Source: a virus. Taken from it: a stretch of 64,000 nucleotides of DNA. This document shows positions 16,323-24,723 of the stretch, in pieces (within the stretch, counting starts at the first letter, position 1; every line of letters starts with the position of its first letter). The stretch spans positions 1 through 64,000 of the IMG/VR virus record IMGVR_UViG_3300032083_002724. One strand, 5' to 3'. Both the position numbers and the translations under genes were made by a program. The notes under the pieces are model-generated. The model saw only the letters and a program-made list of their open reading frames with translations, did no database searches and was not told the origin of the DNA.

Positions 16323-17168
16323 ATGCCCACACCTAAACGTGGAAAAGAAGAAGATCGCAATAAATTCATGTCCAGATGTATGCGTGATCCTAACATGAAA
16401 GAAGATTACAAGGAAGGCAATCAAAGAGTTGCTGTATGCCTAAATCAAGCTACAGAGGGTATGGATTTGATTCAAAAAGCAGACTTTGAGAAACAAGTTA
16501 AAGAATATGGATATGCGGAAGAACTTGATGAAAACAATTTTTACGTTCCAGCAGAAGCTGAATACGAAGATTTTGGGGAACCAGAAGAAGAATGGGACAT
16601 TTCGATAGCAAAACCGGGACTTTGGGAAAATATTCGCAGAAAAAAAGAACGTGAAGGCAAGAACTATAAGCCAGCTAGAACTGAAAAAGAAGGTAGGCCC
16701 ACACAAGAGCAACTTAAAAGAGCGCAATCAGAACCAAGCGAAAAGCAAAAAAAAGCTCTTGATAAAAACAAAGATGGCAAGATCAGCAAGGAAGATTTTG
16801 AATTGCTACGTAAAGGTAAAAGTTCGTACAAGTATGAAGATCCAAAAACAGGACAAGTATTTACCTATACAAGAAGAGGTAACTATAAAAATGGAGATAC
16901 GCCCTTAATATATAAAGGTGAAGCAGCGGAATATCAGGGTAGAAAAGTTAAACTTGGTAAGCCATTCCTCACTCCAGACGGTCCTAAAAAAAGAAGCGTA
17001 TATGTAAAGAATGATAAAGGTAACGTAGTCAAGGTAAACTTTGGCGATCCTAATATGGAAATTAAAAAGGATAATCCTGCAAGAAGGAAGTCTTTCAGGG
17101 CTAGACATAACTGCGATAACCCCGGACCACGCTGGAAAGCACGATACTGGTCCTGCAAAGCTTGGTAA
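16323..17168 (+). CDS. conserved phage protein with EF-hand loop and Cys-bearing ends
   Basis: 281 residues, very basic and Lys/Glu-rich. The N-terminus (MPTPKRGKEEDRNKFMSRCM ... QRVAVCLNQ) matches a motif I know from phage proteins near head-maturation genes. Around residue 140 DKNKDGKISKED is a canonical EF-hand calcium loop (D-x-N-x-D-G-x-I-x-x-x-[DE]). The C-terminus has ARHNC ... YWSCKAW, another phage-wide tail motif. The long disordered middle suggests a virion-internal or scaffold-like protein. GGAG sits upstream of ATG. Exact function unknown. Confidence 0.65.
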   Translation: MPTPKRGKEEDRNKFMSRCMRDPNMKEDYKEGNQRVAVCLNQATEGMDLIQKADFEKQVKEYGYAEELDENNFYVPAEAEYEDFGEPEEEWDISIAKPGLWENIRRKKEREGKNYKPARTEKEGRPTQEQLKRAQSEPSEKQKKALDKNKDGKISKEDFELLRKGKSSYKYEDPKTGQVFTYTRRGNYKNGDTPLIYKGEAAEYQGRKVKLGKPFLTPDGPKKRSVYVKNDKGNVVKVNFGDPNMEIKKDNPARRKSFRARHNCDNPGPRWKARYWSCKAW

Positions 17169-17178
17169 GGAGTAAAAA

Positions 17179-17805
17179 ATGAAATACATTAACGATATAG
17201 ACAAACAAATATGTAAATCTGACGAGGGCAATATGGCTAAGGGCCAGCTTATGAAAATCTCTAAGCAGGCTGGAGAGCTAGCTGAAAAAATACAAAGTGG
17301 TATGAATTTAGACGCTTGGGTACAAGACAAGATATCTAAAGCAGAACATTTTATTGAAGCGGCATATGACTTCATGATGTACAGCGAAACAGAAGCGTCA
17401 CAAACACAAGCAGACAAGCCGGGACCAAAAGATCCTAGAAGAACTCCTGCGCCTAAGAAAGATCAGAAAAAGGGCAGTAAGAAAAACAAGCCTGATAGTG
17501 CTAAAGATGATAAAGGTAAGATTAGCTTTAATCAAAGCACTACAAAAAGGCTACAGCAAAAAGTAAAAGAACATAACGCAAAGGGTAAGGGTAGCAAGGC
17601 AACGCTTGGTATGCTCAAGGCAGTGTACAGAAGAGGTGCTGGTGCATACTCTACTTCTCATGCGCCTAAAATGAGTAGAGATGGTTGGGCTATGGCTAGA
17701 GTAAACGCCTTTCTTACGCTACTCAGAACAGGTAGACCCTCTAACTCAGGTTATAAACAAGACAATGACTTGTTGCCCAAGGGACATCCGAGAAGTTCAA
17801 AATGA
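17179..17805 (+). CDS. conserved phage protein with YRRGAGAY...WAMARVNAFL motif
   Basis: 208 residues: a helical N-terminal third, a long Lys/Pro/Asp-rich linker, and a C-terminal block (MLKAVYRRGAGAYSTSH, then WAMARVNAFL, then YKQDNDLLP). The last block is a recurring phage motif of unknown function, often found in or near genes for head proteins. The Pro/Lys linker resembles that of the preceding gene, so the two may work together. AAGGAG precedes the start, and its stop overlaps the next start (ATGA). Confidence 0.65.
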   Translation: MKYINDIDKQICKSDEGNMAKGQLMKISKQAGELAEKIQSGMNLDAWVQDKISKAEHFIEAAYDFMMYSETEASQTQADKPGPKDPRRTPAPKKDQKKGSKKNKPDSAKDDKGKISFNQSTTKRLQQKVKEHNAKGKGSKATLGMLKAVYRRGAGAYSTSHAPKMSRDGWAMARVNAFLTLLRTGRPSNSGYKQDNDLLPKGHPRSSK

Positions 17806-18023
17806 CACTAAAGAAAAAATGGATCGAGCATTTAAGTGAAAATCATATGACCTACTGGGAACATTGGAAGTTTGCAGTGAGTCATGGGCTAACATGTGTA
17901 AAAGCTGGAATATACTTGTGTATACATGGCTTTTTCCCTTGTTGGTACAGAAAAGCCGGAACTAAACTAGTGCATAAATTAGAACAAGATTTTACTGAGA
18001 GAGAAAATGAGCTTAATAAATAA
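17802..18023 (+). CDS. DUF6356-like small membrane protein
   Basis: 73 residues. It has the pattern of DUF6356 proteins: W-x-EHL, MTYWEHWKFAVSHGL, then one hydrophobic helix ending IHGFFPCWY. Family function is unknown; the helix probably lies in the membrane. It is coupled by ATGA to its upstream neighbour and overlaps the phosphatase by 17 bases. Confidence 0.65.
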   Translation: MTLKKKWIEHLSENHMTYWEHWKFAVSHGLTCVKAGIYLCIHGFFPCWYRKAGTKLVHKLEQDFTERENELNK

Positions 18024-18711
18024 AGTATCTGCGATTATTGATAACAAAGTTCCACTGAAAGATCTTACATATTCTCAACCATTTGTGTATGAATCAGGAC
18101 AGGGTATACTTAGTATAAATTGGAAAAATATTCTACCAAAACCACCTGCTAATGACAGCATAACCACCAAAAAAGAACTAGATTTGGTCATTGAAGCAGC
18201 AGCTAATAGAAGTAATAAAGCTACTGAACTAGTATATAAAGTAGACGATGACCCTTTGCATTTATTCTACGATTTTCTAGAAAAGAAGAAATTAGAATAT
18301 AATAGAAGTCTGTTTGACGAATACTATAATATATTAGAGTCTTACATGTATGCTACAAAATATCATTACAATAGACCTAGACCAGAGCAAATTGCACCTT
18401 ATTACAATCAAGAAGTCAAAGTTATATATACATCTACGCATCAAACTCCAGCATATCCTAGTGGTCACACAGCGTATGCAGCCTTAGCAGCACATATGTT
18501 ATCTAAGAAATTTCCAGAATATAAAAAACAATTTTTCGACTTGGCAAAACAGGCTGGAACTGCTAGAATATTACAGGGGGTTCACTTTCCCTCTGATAAT
18601 GTCGCTGGAATAACTCTCGCAAAATTTATATTTAAAGAGATTGAAAGGAAGGTCCAAGATGTCTCAAAAAGAACCAAAACGTATCCCTCTGACTACACCC
18701 GGACAACCTAA
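18007..18711 (+). CDS. PAP2 / vanadium-haloperoxidase-type acid phosphatase
   Basis: 234 residues. The three motifs of the PAP2 superfamily are visible in order: K-x6-RP as KYHYNRPRP, PSGH as AYPSGHTAY, and R-x5-H-x3-D as ARILQGVHFPSD. These enzymes remove phosphate from lipids, sugars or nucleotides. No clear run of membrane helices is seen, so it looks soluble. Next to the sugar island a substrate such as a sugar phosphate or lipid carrier pyrophosphate is possible, but that is inference. Confidence 0.88.
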   Translation: MSLINKVSAIIDNKVPLKDLTYSQPFVYESGQGILSINWKNILPKPPANDSITTKKELDLVIEAAANRSNKATELVYKVDDDPLHLFYDFLEKKKLEYNRSLFDEYYNILESYMYATKYHYNRPRPEQIAPYYNQEVKVIYTSTHQTPAYPSGHTAYAALAAHMLSKKFPEYKKQFFDLAKQAGTARILQGVHFPSDNVAGITLAKFIFKEIERKVQDVSKRTKTYPSDYTRTT

Positions 18712-18757
18712 GCGTATAAAAGAACCTAAAAGAAGGCCGTTGCGACCAAAGAAATAA
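18659..18757 (+). CDS. tiny basic Pro/Lys/Arg-rich protein (32 aa)
   Basis: ATG 18659 to TAA 18755-18757, overlapping the end of the phosphatase in another frame. A strong site (AAGGAAGG) lies six to seven bases upstream and fits this start better than any other gene. The product is about 45 percent Lys, Arg and Pro (KEPKRIPLTTPGQPKR...). It could be a nucleic-acid-binding peptide or packaging-associated protein; without conservation it remains tentative. Confidence 0.45.
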   Translation: MSQKEPKRIPLTTPGQPKRIKEPKRRPLRPKK

Positions 18758-18785
18758 TTGATTTAGGACTTCACAAGGAAACGAA

Positions 18786-19640
18786 ATGAACGTTGTACCC
18801 ATACCACCTTCGTATAACGAAGATCAATCTCTATCACTAAAAGATACAGAATTTTACATTAAATTTCTAGAAGTAAATCATTGCCAAGCAGTGATGACTA
18901 CCGCTGGAACCTCCCAGTTTAATCTACTGTCTATAGAGGAAATCAAGGAATTAAACTCATGTGTGTGTGATTTTTCTGGTAAAAAGATTATTGGTTTACC
19001 ACCTTTATCTCTTGTAAAAGTAATTGAATTTGTGAAATCCTGCACAGAGTCGGAAGATTCGCACTGGATGGCATTGTACCCAGACAGATACTACGACGAT
19101 GATTCTATTGTTGAATATTTTCTAAGGATTAGAGAGCATACTAACAAAGCTATTTATGTTCACGGTATGTTTACTAGATCTGGATACGGAGGTACTTGGA
19201 ATTACACCGCTGATGTTTTGAATAAACTGTGGGATCAAGGCATTATATGTGGAATTAAAGAAGAACATAGCGACCTTGCCAAAGCATTCAATGTTCTAAA
19301 TAAATGCCCTAAAAATCTAGATGTAATCGTAGCTGGAGGCAGTATGAGAAGACATCAGTTTTTAAAGAACGCTGGAGCAAACTCTTTTCTTGCTGGCATT
19401 GGTAATATATTTCCTAGCATAGAACAGAAATATTGTGATGGTGTTGATATTGATAAATGCTTGCAAAAAGAAAGTACGTTGTTTAGTACATTCGGAAAGT
19501 ATGGTTGGCACAGATCTCTAAGAATAGGTCTTGCTCTATCTAATCTTTGTTGTTATAATGATAGAATGCCATATCCAAAGAGAGACACAGAAGTTGTCAA
19601 CGCAATAAAGAAAGTTTTGGAGAAGATATCAAATGTATAA
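18786..19640 (+). CDS. DapA/NanA-family class I aldolase
   Basis: A TIM-barrel enzyme family that condenses or splits pyruvate with an aldehyde through a Lys Schiff base (dihydrodipicolinate synthase, N-acetylneuraminate lyase). The 284 residues fit. The TTAGT block near residue 38 corresponds to the GTTGE loop, IYVHGMF sits where the YN-x-P strand and catalytic Tyr are expected, and GIKEEHSDLAK carries the candidate Schiff-base Lys. It opens the sugar island with AAGGAA upstream and overlaps kdsA by eight bases. Making or breaking a 2-keto sugar acid is more likely here than lysine synthesis. Confidence 0.8.
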   Translation: MNVVPIPPSYNEDQSLSLKDTEFYIKFLEVNHCQAVMTTAGTSQFNLLSIEEIKELNSCVCDFSGKKIIGLPPLSLVKVIEFVKSCTESEDSHWMALYPDRYYDDDSIVEYFLRIREHTNKAIYVHGMFTRSGYGGTWNYTADVLNKLWDQGIICGIKEEHSDLAKAFNVLNKCPKNLDVIVAGGSMRRHQFLKNAGANSFLAGIGNIFPSIEQKYCDGVDIDKCLQKESTLFSTFGKYGWHRSLRIGLALSNLCCYNDRMPYPKRDTEVVNAIKKVLEKISNV

Positions 19641-20436
19641 AACTTGGATATTGGGACCATGCTCTATAGAGTCGGAAGCATTGTTTTTCGAGTGTCTTGC
19701 TGAAATCAACTCAATTATGGATACTAGAACTGTTCATAGAGAATCTGATGATACATGGTACATGAAAGCTAGTTTTGATAAGGCAAATAGGACATCCTTA
19801 CATGGTGGTCGTGGTCCGGGTCTGGAAGAAGCTTTAAAAATATGGGCTGCTGCAAAAGAGAAATACCCAAAAGTTAAATTTACAACAGATGTGCATGAGT
19901 GCCATCAAGTAGAAAAACTAAAGGGTGTTATTGATGTAGTGCAAATACCAGCATTTTTGTCGCGTCAGACTGATCTTATTGTAGAGTGTGCTAAACACTT
20001 TGATGTTGTCAATATTAAAAAAGGTCAATGGCTTGGTCCAAATAACCTTAAAGCTTCTGTAGATAAGATTAAAGAAACAAACGATAAGTGTCAAGCTTGG
20101 GTTTGTGACAGAGGATCAAACTTTGGTTATCATGATTTGTTTGTAAACTTTGGAATTGTAGACGAACTCAAAAAGTGTTATGACAAAGTAATCCTTGATT
20201 GCACACATTCAACCCAAAGATCCAGAGAAGTGTATGGCGTACAAGGCGATCCAGTATTAGCTGAGAGATACTTTTTAGCTGCTGATATTTTTAATTACGA
20301 TGGAGTTTTTGCAGAGGTTCATCCTAGACCAAAAGAGTCTGTGTCAGATGGAGAATGTCTTATTGATCTTGAACGACTTCGTTCTTTAGTTATAGAGGCT
20401 AAATCTATTAAAAGATTGAGAGAAAAATTACGATGA
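19633..20436 (+). CDS. kdsA: 3-deoxy-8-phosphooctulonate (Kdo-8-P) synthase, metal-dependent type
   Basis: Condenses arabinose-5-phosphate and phosphoenolpyruvate to Kdo-8-phosphate, precursor of the lipopolysaccharide core sugar Kdo. The 267 residues keep the family blocks: GPCSIES, KASFDKANR, RGPGLEE, TDVHE, PAFLSRQTDL and NIKKGQW. The metal ligands of the metal-dependent subclass are all present: Cys in GPC, His in DCTHSTQ, Glu in FAEVHPRP and Asp in SDGE. E. coli KdsA has Asn in place of that Cys. A related acid synthase with another aldose phosphate cannot be excluded. It overlaps both neighbours by a few bases. Confidence 0.93.
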   Translation: MYKTWILGPCSIESEALFFECLAEINSIMDTRTVHRESDDTWYMKASFDKANRTSLHGGRGPGLEEALKIWAAAKEKYPKVKFTTDVHECHQVEKLKGVIDVVQIPAFLSRQTDLIVECAKHFDVVNIKKGQWLGPNNLKASVDKIKETNDKCQAWVCDRGSNFGYHDLFVNFGIVDELKKCYDKVILDCTHSTQRSREVYGVQGDPVLAERYFLAADIFNYDGVFAEVHPRPKESVSDGECLIDLERLRSLVIEAKSIKRLREKLR

Positions 20437-21107
20437 TAATGCAAACTCTTTTACACACCAATCCTATAGAGGACATGAAAGATGTACTAGTAGAAGACGG
20501 TGTTTTTAAGATTGATAATTACATTTCTGATACAACTCTACAAGAATTATACGACGATGTGCTACAAAGATGCACTACTGAGGCCGGTCATTATGAGTTT
20601 GGAAGAAACTACAGGGGTGGAGACTTATCAACATATAATAAGTCAAATATAATTCATAGAGTATACAATGCGGAATGGATGAGAAAACTACATGATTTGT
20701 ACACTGGTAGGCCACAGACATATGGAATGAACGTATTTGCTACGCATGATTATAAATACGATGGAGAGCTAGCTAGAAATGGTTGGCTACACTTCGATAG
20801 ACATTGGAGGCTAAAGTTTTTTCTGTACCTTACCGATATAGACGTTAGTTCAGGTGCATTTAGTTGTTCAGTTGGTTCTAGATTTGCTGGATCAGTGCTT
20901 AGAGAAAAAGCTTGGCAGCAACCTAAATATGAAGACGTAAAAAATAGGATAGAGCTAGATTATCCAGATTTAATTGATAAATATCCAGCAGAACCAGTTG
21001 AGGGCAAAGCTGGAACTTTAATAGTATTTGATACGGACACTTTCCATAAGGGTGGCAAGTGCGAAGATGGAAAAGAAAGACTAATCGTGAGGTTGCATTG
21101 TGGATAA
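20433..21107 (+). CDS. phytanoyl-CoA-dioxygenase-like Fe(II)/2-oxoglutarate oxygenase
   Basis: 224 residues with the jelly-roll oxygenase metal triad: H-x-D in LHFDRHW and the distal His in DTFHKGG, followed by the 2-oxoglutarate-binding Arg in RLIVRLH. The N-terminal segment VEDGVFKIDNYI is typical of PhyH proteins. Such enzymes hydroxylate or halogenate small molecules. In this island it might hydroxylate a sugar or lipid intermediate. The start is ATG 20433 in an ATGA overlap; its end overlaps the next gene's GTG start. Confidence 0.85.
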   Translation: MIMQTLLHTNPIEDMKDVLVEDGVFKIDNYISDTTLQELYDDVLQRCTTEAGHYEFGRNYRGGDLSTYNKSNIIHRVYNAEWMRKLHDLYTGRPQTYGMNVFATHDYKYDGELARNGWLHFDRHWRLKFFLYLTDIDVSSGAFSCSVGSRFAGSVLREKAWQQPKYEDVKNRIELDYPDLIDKYPAEPVEGKAGTLIVFDTDTFHKGGKCEDGKERLIVRLHCG

Positions 21108-22269
21108 AGTTAAATTTCTTGATTTAGGCAAACAACCTATAGCAAATAGATTTTTAAGTAAAGATGATTTTGAGAATGAATTTTTCTATAATCTTCAAGT
21201 TGGCGTAGACAAAGAAACAATGCTAGTTACACACATGAACTATGTAGATGCACCACTTATGTTCAATGACAACTATGCATATAGGGGTTCAATGTCAAAG
21301 ACTATGGTTAATCATTTTCAGAGTTTTAGTTCATTGATCAGAACATCCTTAAAACCTGAAGCAAAGATTTTAGAAATAGGTAGCAATGACGGAGTGTTCC
21401 TAAAAAATTGGCATACAGATAATACTATTGCTGTAGAGCCTTGTGGTAACTTTGCAAAAGAAACAAATGATTTAGGATATAAAACATATGATGAATTTTG
21501 GACAGAGGATTTAGCAGAAAGAATAGTAGAAGAACACGGTCAGATGGACTTTATTTTTTCAGCTAATTGTATGTGTCACATACCAGATTTAGACCAAACT
21601 TTTAACGCTATAGTAAAAGTCATGGATCATAATGGTATATTTGTGTTTGAAGACCCATCATTATTACAAATGATTTGTTTAAATTCATATGATCAAATAT
21701 ACGATGAACACCCACATGTATTTTCAATAACATCTTTAGATAGAATATTAAGAAAACATGGACTATTTATAATTAAAGTAGAAAATACTACAGTGCATGG
21801 TGGATCAAATAGAGTATGGGTTCAGAAAAAACATGCAAATAGGGATAGAACAGTAGAAGATAATCTCAATGCAGAAAGAGTAATGGGGCTTTGTGATATG
21901 TCTACTTATGATAAATTCGCTGAGTCTGTAGACAAGTCAAAAAATGATTTAGTAAATCTGTTGAAAAGATGTAAAGCTGATGGTAATAAAGTTATATCAT
22001 ACGGCGCAACTTCAAAATCAACTACTGTATTTAATTACTGCAATATTGGAACTAATCTTATTGACTATATTACAGACACTACCCCTGAAAAACAAGGACT
22101 TTATTCTCCCGGTATGCACATACCAATTATACCACCGGAGCAGGGAGTTGATAAAACAGTAGACTTTGCTTATTTAGGTGCTTGGAATTTTGCTCAAGAA
22201 ATACAAGAAAAAGAAAAGAACTTTCATGGGAAATTTATAACACATGTACCTACAGTAAGGATATTATGA
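21100..22269 (+). CDS. sugar C-methyltransferase (Methyltransf_14 type), GTG start
   Basis: 389 residues. It opens with FLDLGKQPIANRFL, the second half of the usual N-terminal zinc module; the preceding CxxC of the family and its second pair are absent. The SAM domain has ILEIGSNDGVFL and a Cys/His-rich CMCHIPDLDQ, and the C-terminal lobe carries VISYGATSKSTT. In TylC3/NovU-like enzymes this family transfers methyl to C-3 or C-5 of dTDP-4-keto sugars. GAGG precedes GTG 21100. It probably methylates a deoxysugar made by RmlA and RmlB in this island. Confidence 0.85.
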   Translation: MDKVKFLDLGKQPIANRFLSKDDFENEFFYNLQVGVDKETMLVTHMNYVDAPLMFNDNYAYRGSMSKTMVNHFQSFSSLIRTSLKPEAKILEIGSNDGVFLKNWHTDNTIAVEPCGNFAKETNDLGYKTYDEFWTEDLAERIVEEHGQMDFIFSANCMCHIPDLDQTFNAIVKVMDHNGIFVFEDPSLLQMICLNSYDQIYDEHPHVFSITSLDRILRKHGLFIIKVENTTVHGGSNRVWVQKKHANRDRTVEDNLNAERVMGLCDMSTYDKFAESVDKSKNDLVNLLKRCKADGNKVISYGATSKSTTVFNYCNIGTNLIDYITDTTPEKQGLYSPGMHIPIIPPEQGVDKTVDFAYLGAWNFAQEIQEKEKNFHGKFITHVPTVRIL

Positions 22270-22667
22270 ATTATCACGAAGACGATAGGGGTCAAAGATT
22301 ATTTGATCTGTTTCCAGAACTTAATGGTCAAGTAAATATTACCTATGTAAACTCAACAAGCCATGTTGTAGCTTGGCATAGACACGAAATACAAACTGAT
22401 TATTGGTTTTGCCCAAAGGGTTCTTTTAAGGTTGGTTTAGGATATGAAAGAGATGATGGTACGGTAGATGTAGATGTAGTTTGGCATTATATATCAGACA
22501 AGAACCATCGTGTCCTTGAAATACCTCCGGGCGTGTGGCACGGATATAAAGCTTTACAACCAGAATCAATTATGTTATACTACCTTACAGAAAAATATAA
22601 TTTTGCAGATGAAGAAAAAGTTTTACCCGGAGCGTTCCACGAAGATTGGAACACAATAAGTCAATGA
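22266..22667 (+). CDS. RmlC-like cupin (dTDP-sugar epimerase-type)
   Basis: I start at ATG 22266, the ATGA overlap with the methyltransferase. The 133-residue cupin has WHRHEIQTDYWFCPKGSFKV and the late IPPGVWHGYKAL ... YYLTEKYNFADEE, matching the pattern of dTDP-4-keto-6-deoxyhexose 3,5-epimerases (H-x-Q, G-x-HGF, Y-x-D-E). It is shorter than RmlC (about 180), so some of the second strand set is missing. It likely acts on the RmlB product or a related nucleotide sugar. Confidence 0.75.
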   Translation: MNYHEDDRGQRLFDLFPELNGQVNITYVNSTSHVVAWHRHEIQTDYWFCPKGSFKVGLGYERDDGTVDVDVVWHYISDKNHRVLEIPPGVWHGYKALQPESIMLYYLTEKYNFADEEKVLPGAFHEDWNTISQ

Positions 22668-23116
22668 AGACTAAATATGGACTACCAACAGTTCAAGATA
22701 TAAAGATTATTAGCTTTCCACTCAATATTACTACGTTGGGTAACGGTCAAAATGCTGGTCATCTAGTGGCAATTAATATGCCTGAATTGCCTTTTATTCC
22801 TAAAAGGATGTTTCATGTGTCAAATGTTCAGCATAGATTTGATCGAGGTAGACATGCACATTATGATACTACTCAATTGATAACGTGTGTAAGCGGTAGC
22901 GTTAAGCTAACTTTGAAAGATGGAATAGGTGGCGTTGTGTCTTTCAATCTATCACAACCTCAAACTGCCATCCTTGTACCTAGAATGATATGGGATGAAG
23001 TGAATTACGCTGACTCTCAATCTACTTTATTGGTTTTTAGTGACACAGAGTACGATCCAGAAGATTACATTATCAGTTGGGATAAATATATAAATGAATA
23101 TAATAAAACCTCATGA
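22664..23116 (+). CDS. FdtA/QdtA-like sugar 3,4-ketoisomerase (cupin)
   Basis: The start is ATG 22664 in an ATGA overlap. 150 residues. RGRHAHYDTTQLITCVSGSVKLTLKDG is the signature of FdtA/WxcM C-terminal isomerases, with the conserved HAH. These convert dTDP-4-keto-6-deoxyglucose to the 3-keto isomer, the step before 3-amino sugars such as Fuc3NAc or Qui3NAc. No aminotransferase is visible in the window, so the amino step must be elsewhere or from the host, or the 3-keto product is methylated or reduced instead. Confidence 0.85.
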   Translation: MKTKYGLPTVQDIKIISFPLNITTLGNGQNAGHLVAINMPELPFIPKRMFHVSNVQHRFDRGRHAHYDTTQLITCVSGSVKLTLKDGIGGVVSFNLSQPQTAILVPRMIWDEVNYADSQSTLLVFSDTEYDPEDYIISWDKYINEYNKTS

Positions 23117-23741
23117 AAACTTTGATGCTTGGTATATTGACAATTTTGTACCATCAAGCGGATTAGTTAGAGCAGCAGCAGAAAGTTTTGATAGACTAGC
23201 ACCTGAGTGGTGGGTCTCATATGGCGATGAAGGACAGATAGGTAAATGTTCTCCCGCATCTATACAGTCAATTACCCATGAGTGCTTAGTGGTAATGGAC
23301 TACATAGCGACACATTTTGACACCACTGCGATAAATAAGAAAGACAAAACTTTCCCAGATTTAACTGGTTACGGTGGTGGTATGATGGTGACACCAAATA
23401 AAAATGGTGAAGGAGGGTTTCTTGGTATGCACATAGATGCTCAAACTCACAAGCTTCACACAAACTGGAAGAGAGAATACAGTGTAGTTCTTGGTTTATC
23501 AGAAGACTATGATTCTTCGTTCGATCTAAGATTGCACAATGGAGAGCAACATTGCAGATTACCTTACAAATTCAATAGACTAAATATATTTAAGTTTCAT
23601 GAAAACTCTTGGCATGGATTTCCAGAGATTACAAAAGGTAAAGACAGGAAAACTATTGGCCTAATGTATTGGTCTATAACAGATGAGGAAATGTCTTTTA
23701 CTAAAGCTAGATTTAATAGGGAACTAAATTTTAATGAATGA
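23094..23741 (+). CDS. Fe(II)/2-oxoglutarate oxygenase (prolyl-hydroxylase-like)
   Basis: 215 residues with a metal triad H-x-D (GMHIDAQTHKL) and a distal His (SWHGFPEI), then a basic residue in the 2OG-binding area (GKDRKTIGLMYW). The layout resembles the 2OG-FeII_Oxy_3 branch. It is a second dioxygenase in the same island, unlike the PhyH-type copy. Substrate unknown; sugar or peptide hydroxylation both fit. It overlaps the previous gene by 23 bases. Confidence 0.78.
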   Translation: MNIIKPHENFDAWYIDNFVPSSGLVRAAAESFDRLAPEWWVSYGDEGQIGKCSPASIQSITHECLVVMDYIATHFDTTAINKKDKTFPDLTGYGGGMMVTPNKNGEGGFLGMHIDAQTHKLHTNWKREYSVVLGLSEDYDSSFDLRLHNGEQHCRLPYKFNRLNIFKFHENSWHGFPEITKGKDRKTIGLMYWSITDEEMSFTKARFNRELNFNE

Positions 23742-24723
23742 TGTTTGCTTACTAGTCACAGTTAGGACAAGAAGAGATAATATACCAAAACTATGTGGTT
23801 ACTACAAAGACTTTCCTTGTAGAAAAATATTATCAGATAATTACGACACACCATATGAAGATATCGAACTAATTAAAGAGTGTGGATTTGAGTATATACA
23901 TAGTGATCCTAGCAAATGGTGGTGGGATATCCTAGCAGATATTTCTTTAAGTATTGAACAAAAGTACATGATACAAGTAGCAGACGATGATAGAATATTA
24001 AAATCAGGTCTGATAAAAAGTTTAGATTTGTTAAGACAAAATGAAGATATGGTCACATGCGATGGTGGTCAACTAGGATTTAATGTGGCACATAATCCAG
24101 ATATTTCAAGAGTTACTGTAAAAAACTTAGGAAGTGGTTCGTATTACAAACAAAATACAATGAACCCTGATTCGCGGCAACGATTAATAAATTTTTATTT
24201 TCATAATTACTATGATATCATACATTCAGTTCATAAAACTGAAGTACATGCTAGAGTATATGATTTCTTAAGAAGTAGTGGCGCAAGGAAATCCCTAAAC
24301 GCAGAGGGGAATTTTTTCACAATTATGGCTCTAGATGCAGGCAAAAAGGGTTCTGTTGCTCCATATGCAATGTTAGTTAGAAATACAAACACAAAAGACA
24401 GAGAAATAGAAATGGGTCATGAAAGGAAGTTGTATGAATTACTTGGTTGGAATTTAGATTCAGAATTTACTGAGAAAAAACAAAATTTGGTAGAATTATC
24501 TGAAATTGTTCTAAAAGATACTTTACTTTTAGATAAAGATCAAAATACTGTAGATAAAATTGATTTTCTACATGGACTGACAACTGCCTATATTAAATTC
24601 TGGAGAAGAGATATACATAGTAAGAGATTTACTCCGTGTCCTGATAGACGTTTAGATTTCAACGAATATATGCACGAAAGTCAAGTTACAGAAATATCTA
24701 ACTGTATAAGGAATATGAAGTGA
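23734..24723 (+). CDS. GT-A-like glycosyltransferase
   Basis: 329 residues. VCLLVTVRTRRDNIPKL opens a GT-A-like half. VADDDRILKSG contains a D-D-D metal/nucleotide site, and a late GNFFTIMALDAGKKG resembles the acceptor side seen in this group. It is likely related to the protein at 26023-27030, which has the same plan (DNDDFI...), so the island carries a pair. The acceptor cannot be told. It overlaps the next gene's GTG by four bases. Confidence 0.7.
   Translation: MNDVCLLVTVRTRRDNIPKLCGYYKDFPCRKILSDNYDTPYEDIELIKECGFEYIHSDPSKWWWDILADISLSIEQKYMIQVADDDRILKSGLIKSLDLLRQNEDMVTCDGGQLGFNVAHNPDISRVTVKNLGSGSYYKQNTMNPDSRQRLINFYFHNYYDIIHSVHKTEVHARVYDFLRSSGARKSLNAEGNFFTIMALDAGKKGSVAPYAMLVRNTNTKDREIEMGHERKLYELLGWNLDSEFTEKKQNLVELSEIVLKDTLLLDKDQNTVDKIDFLHGLTTAYIKFWRRDIHSKRFTPCPDRRLDFNEYMHESQVTEISNCIRNMK

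Noticed and set aside
18786-19640. Lysine-biosynthesis DapA
   Set aside because: The fold fits, but the gene lies at the head of a sugar island next to kdsA, and no other lysine genes are present. A sugar-acid aldolase role is more likely, though not proven.
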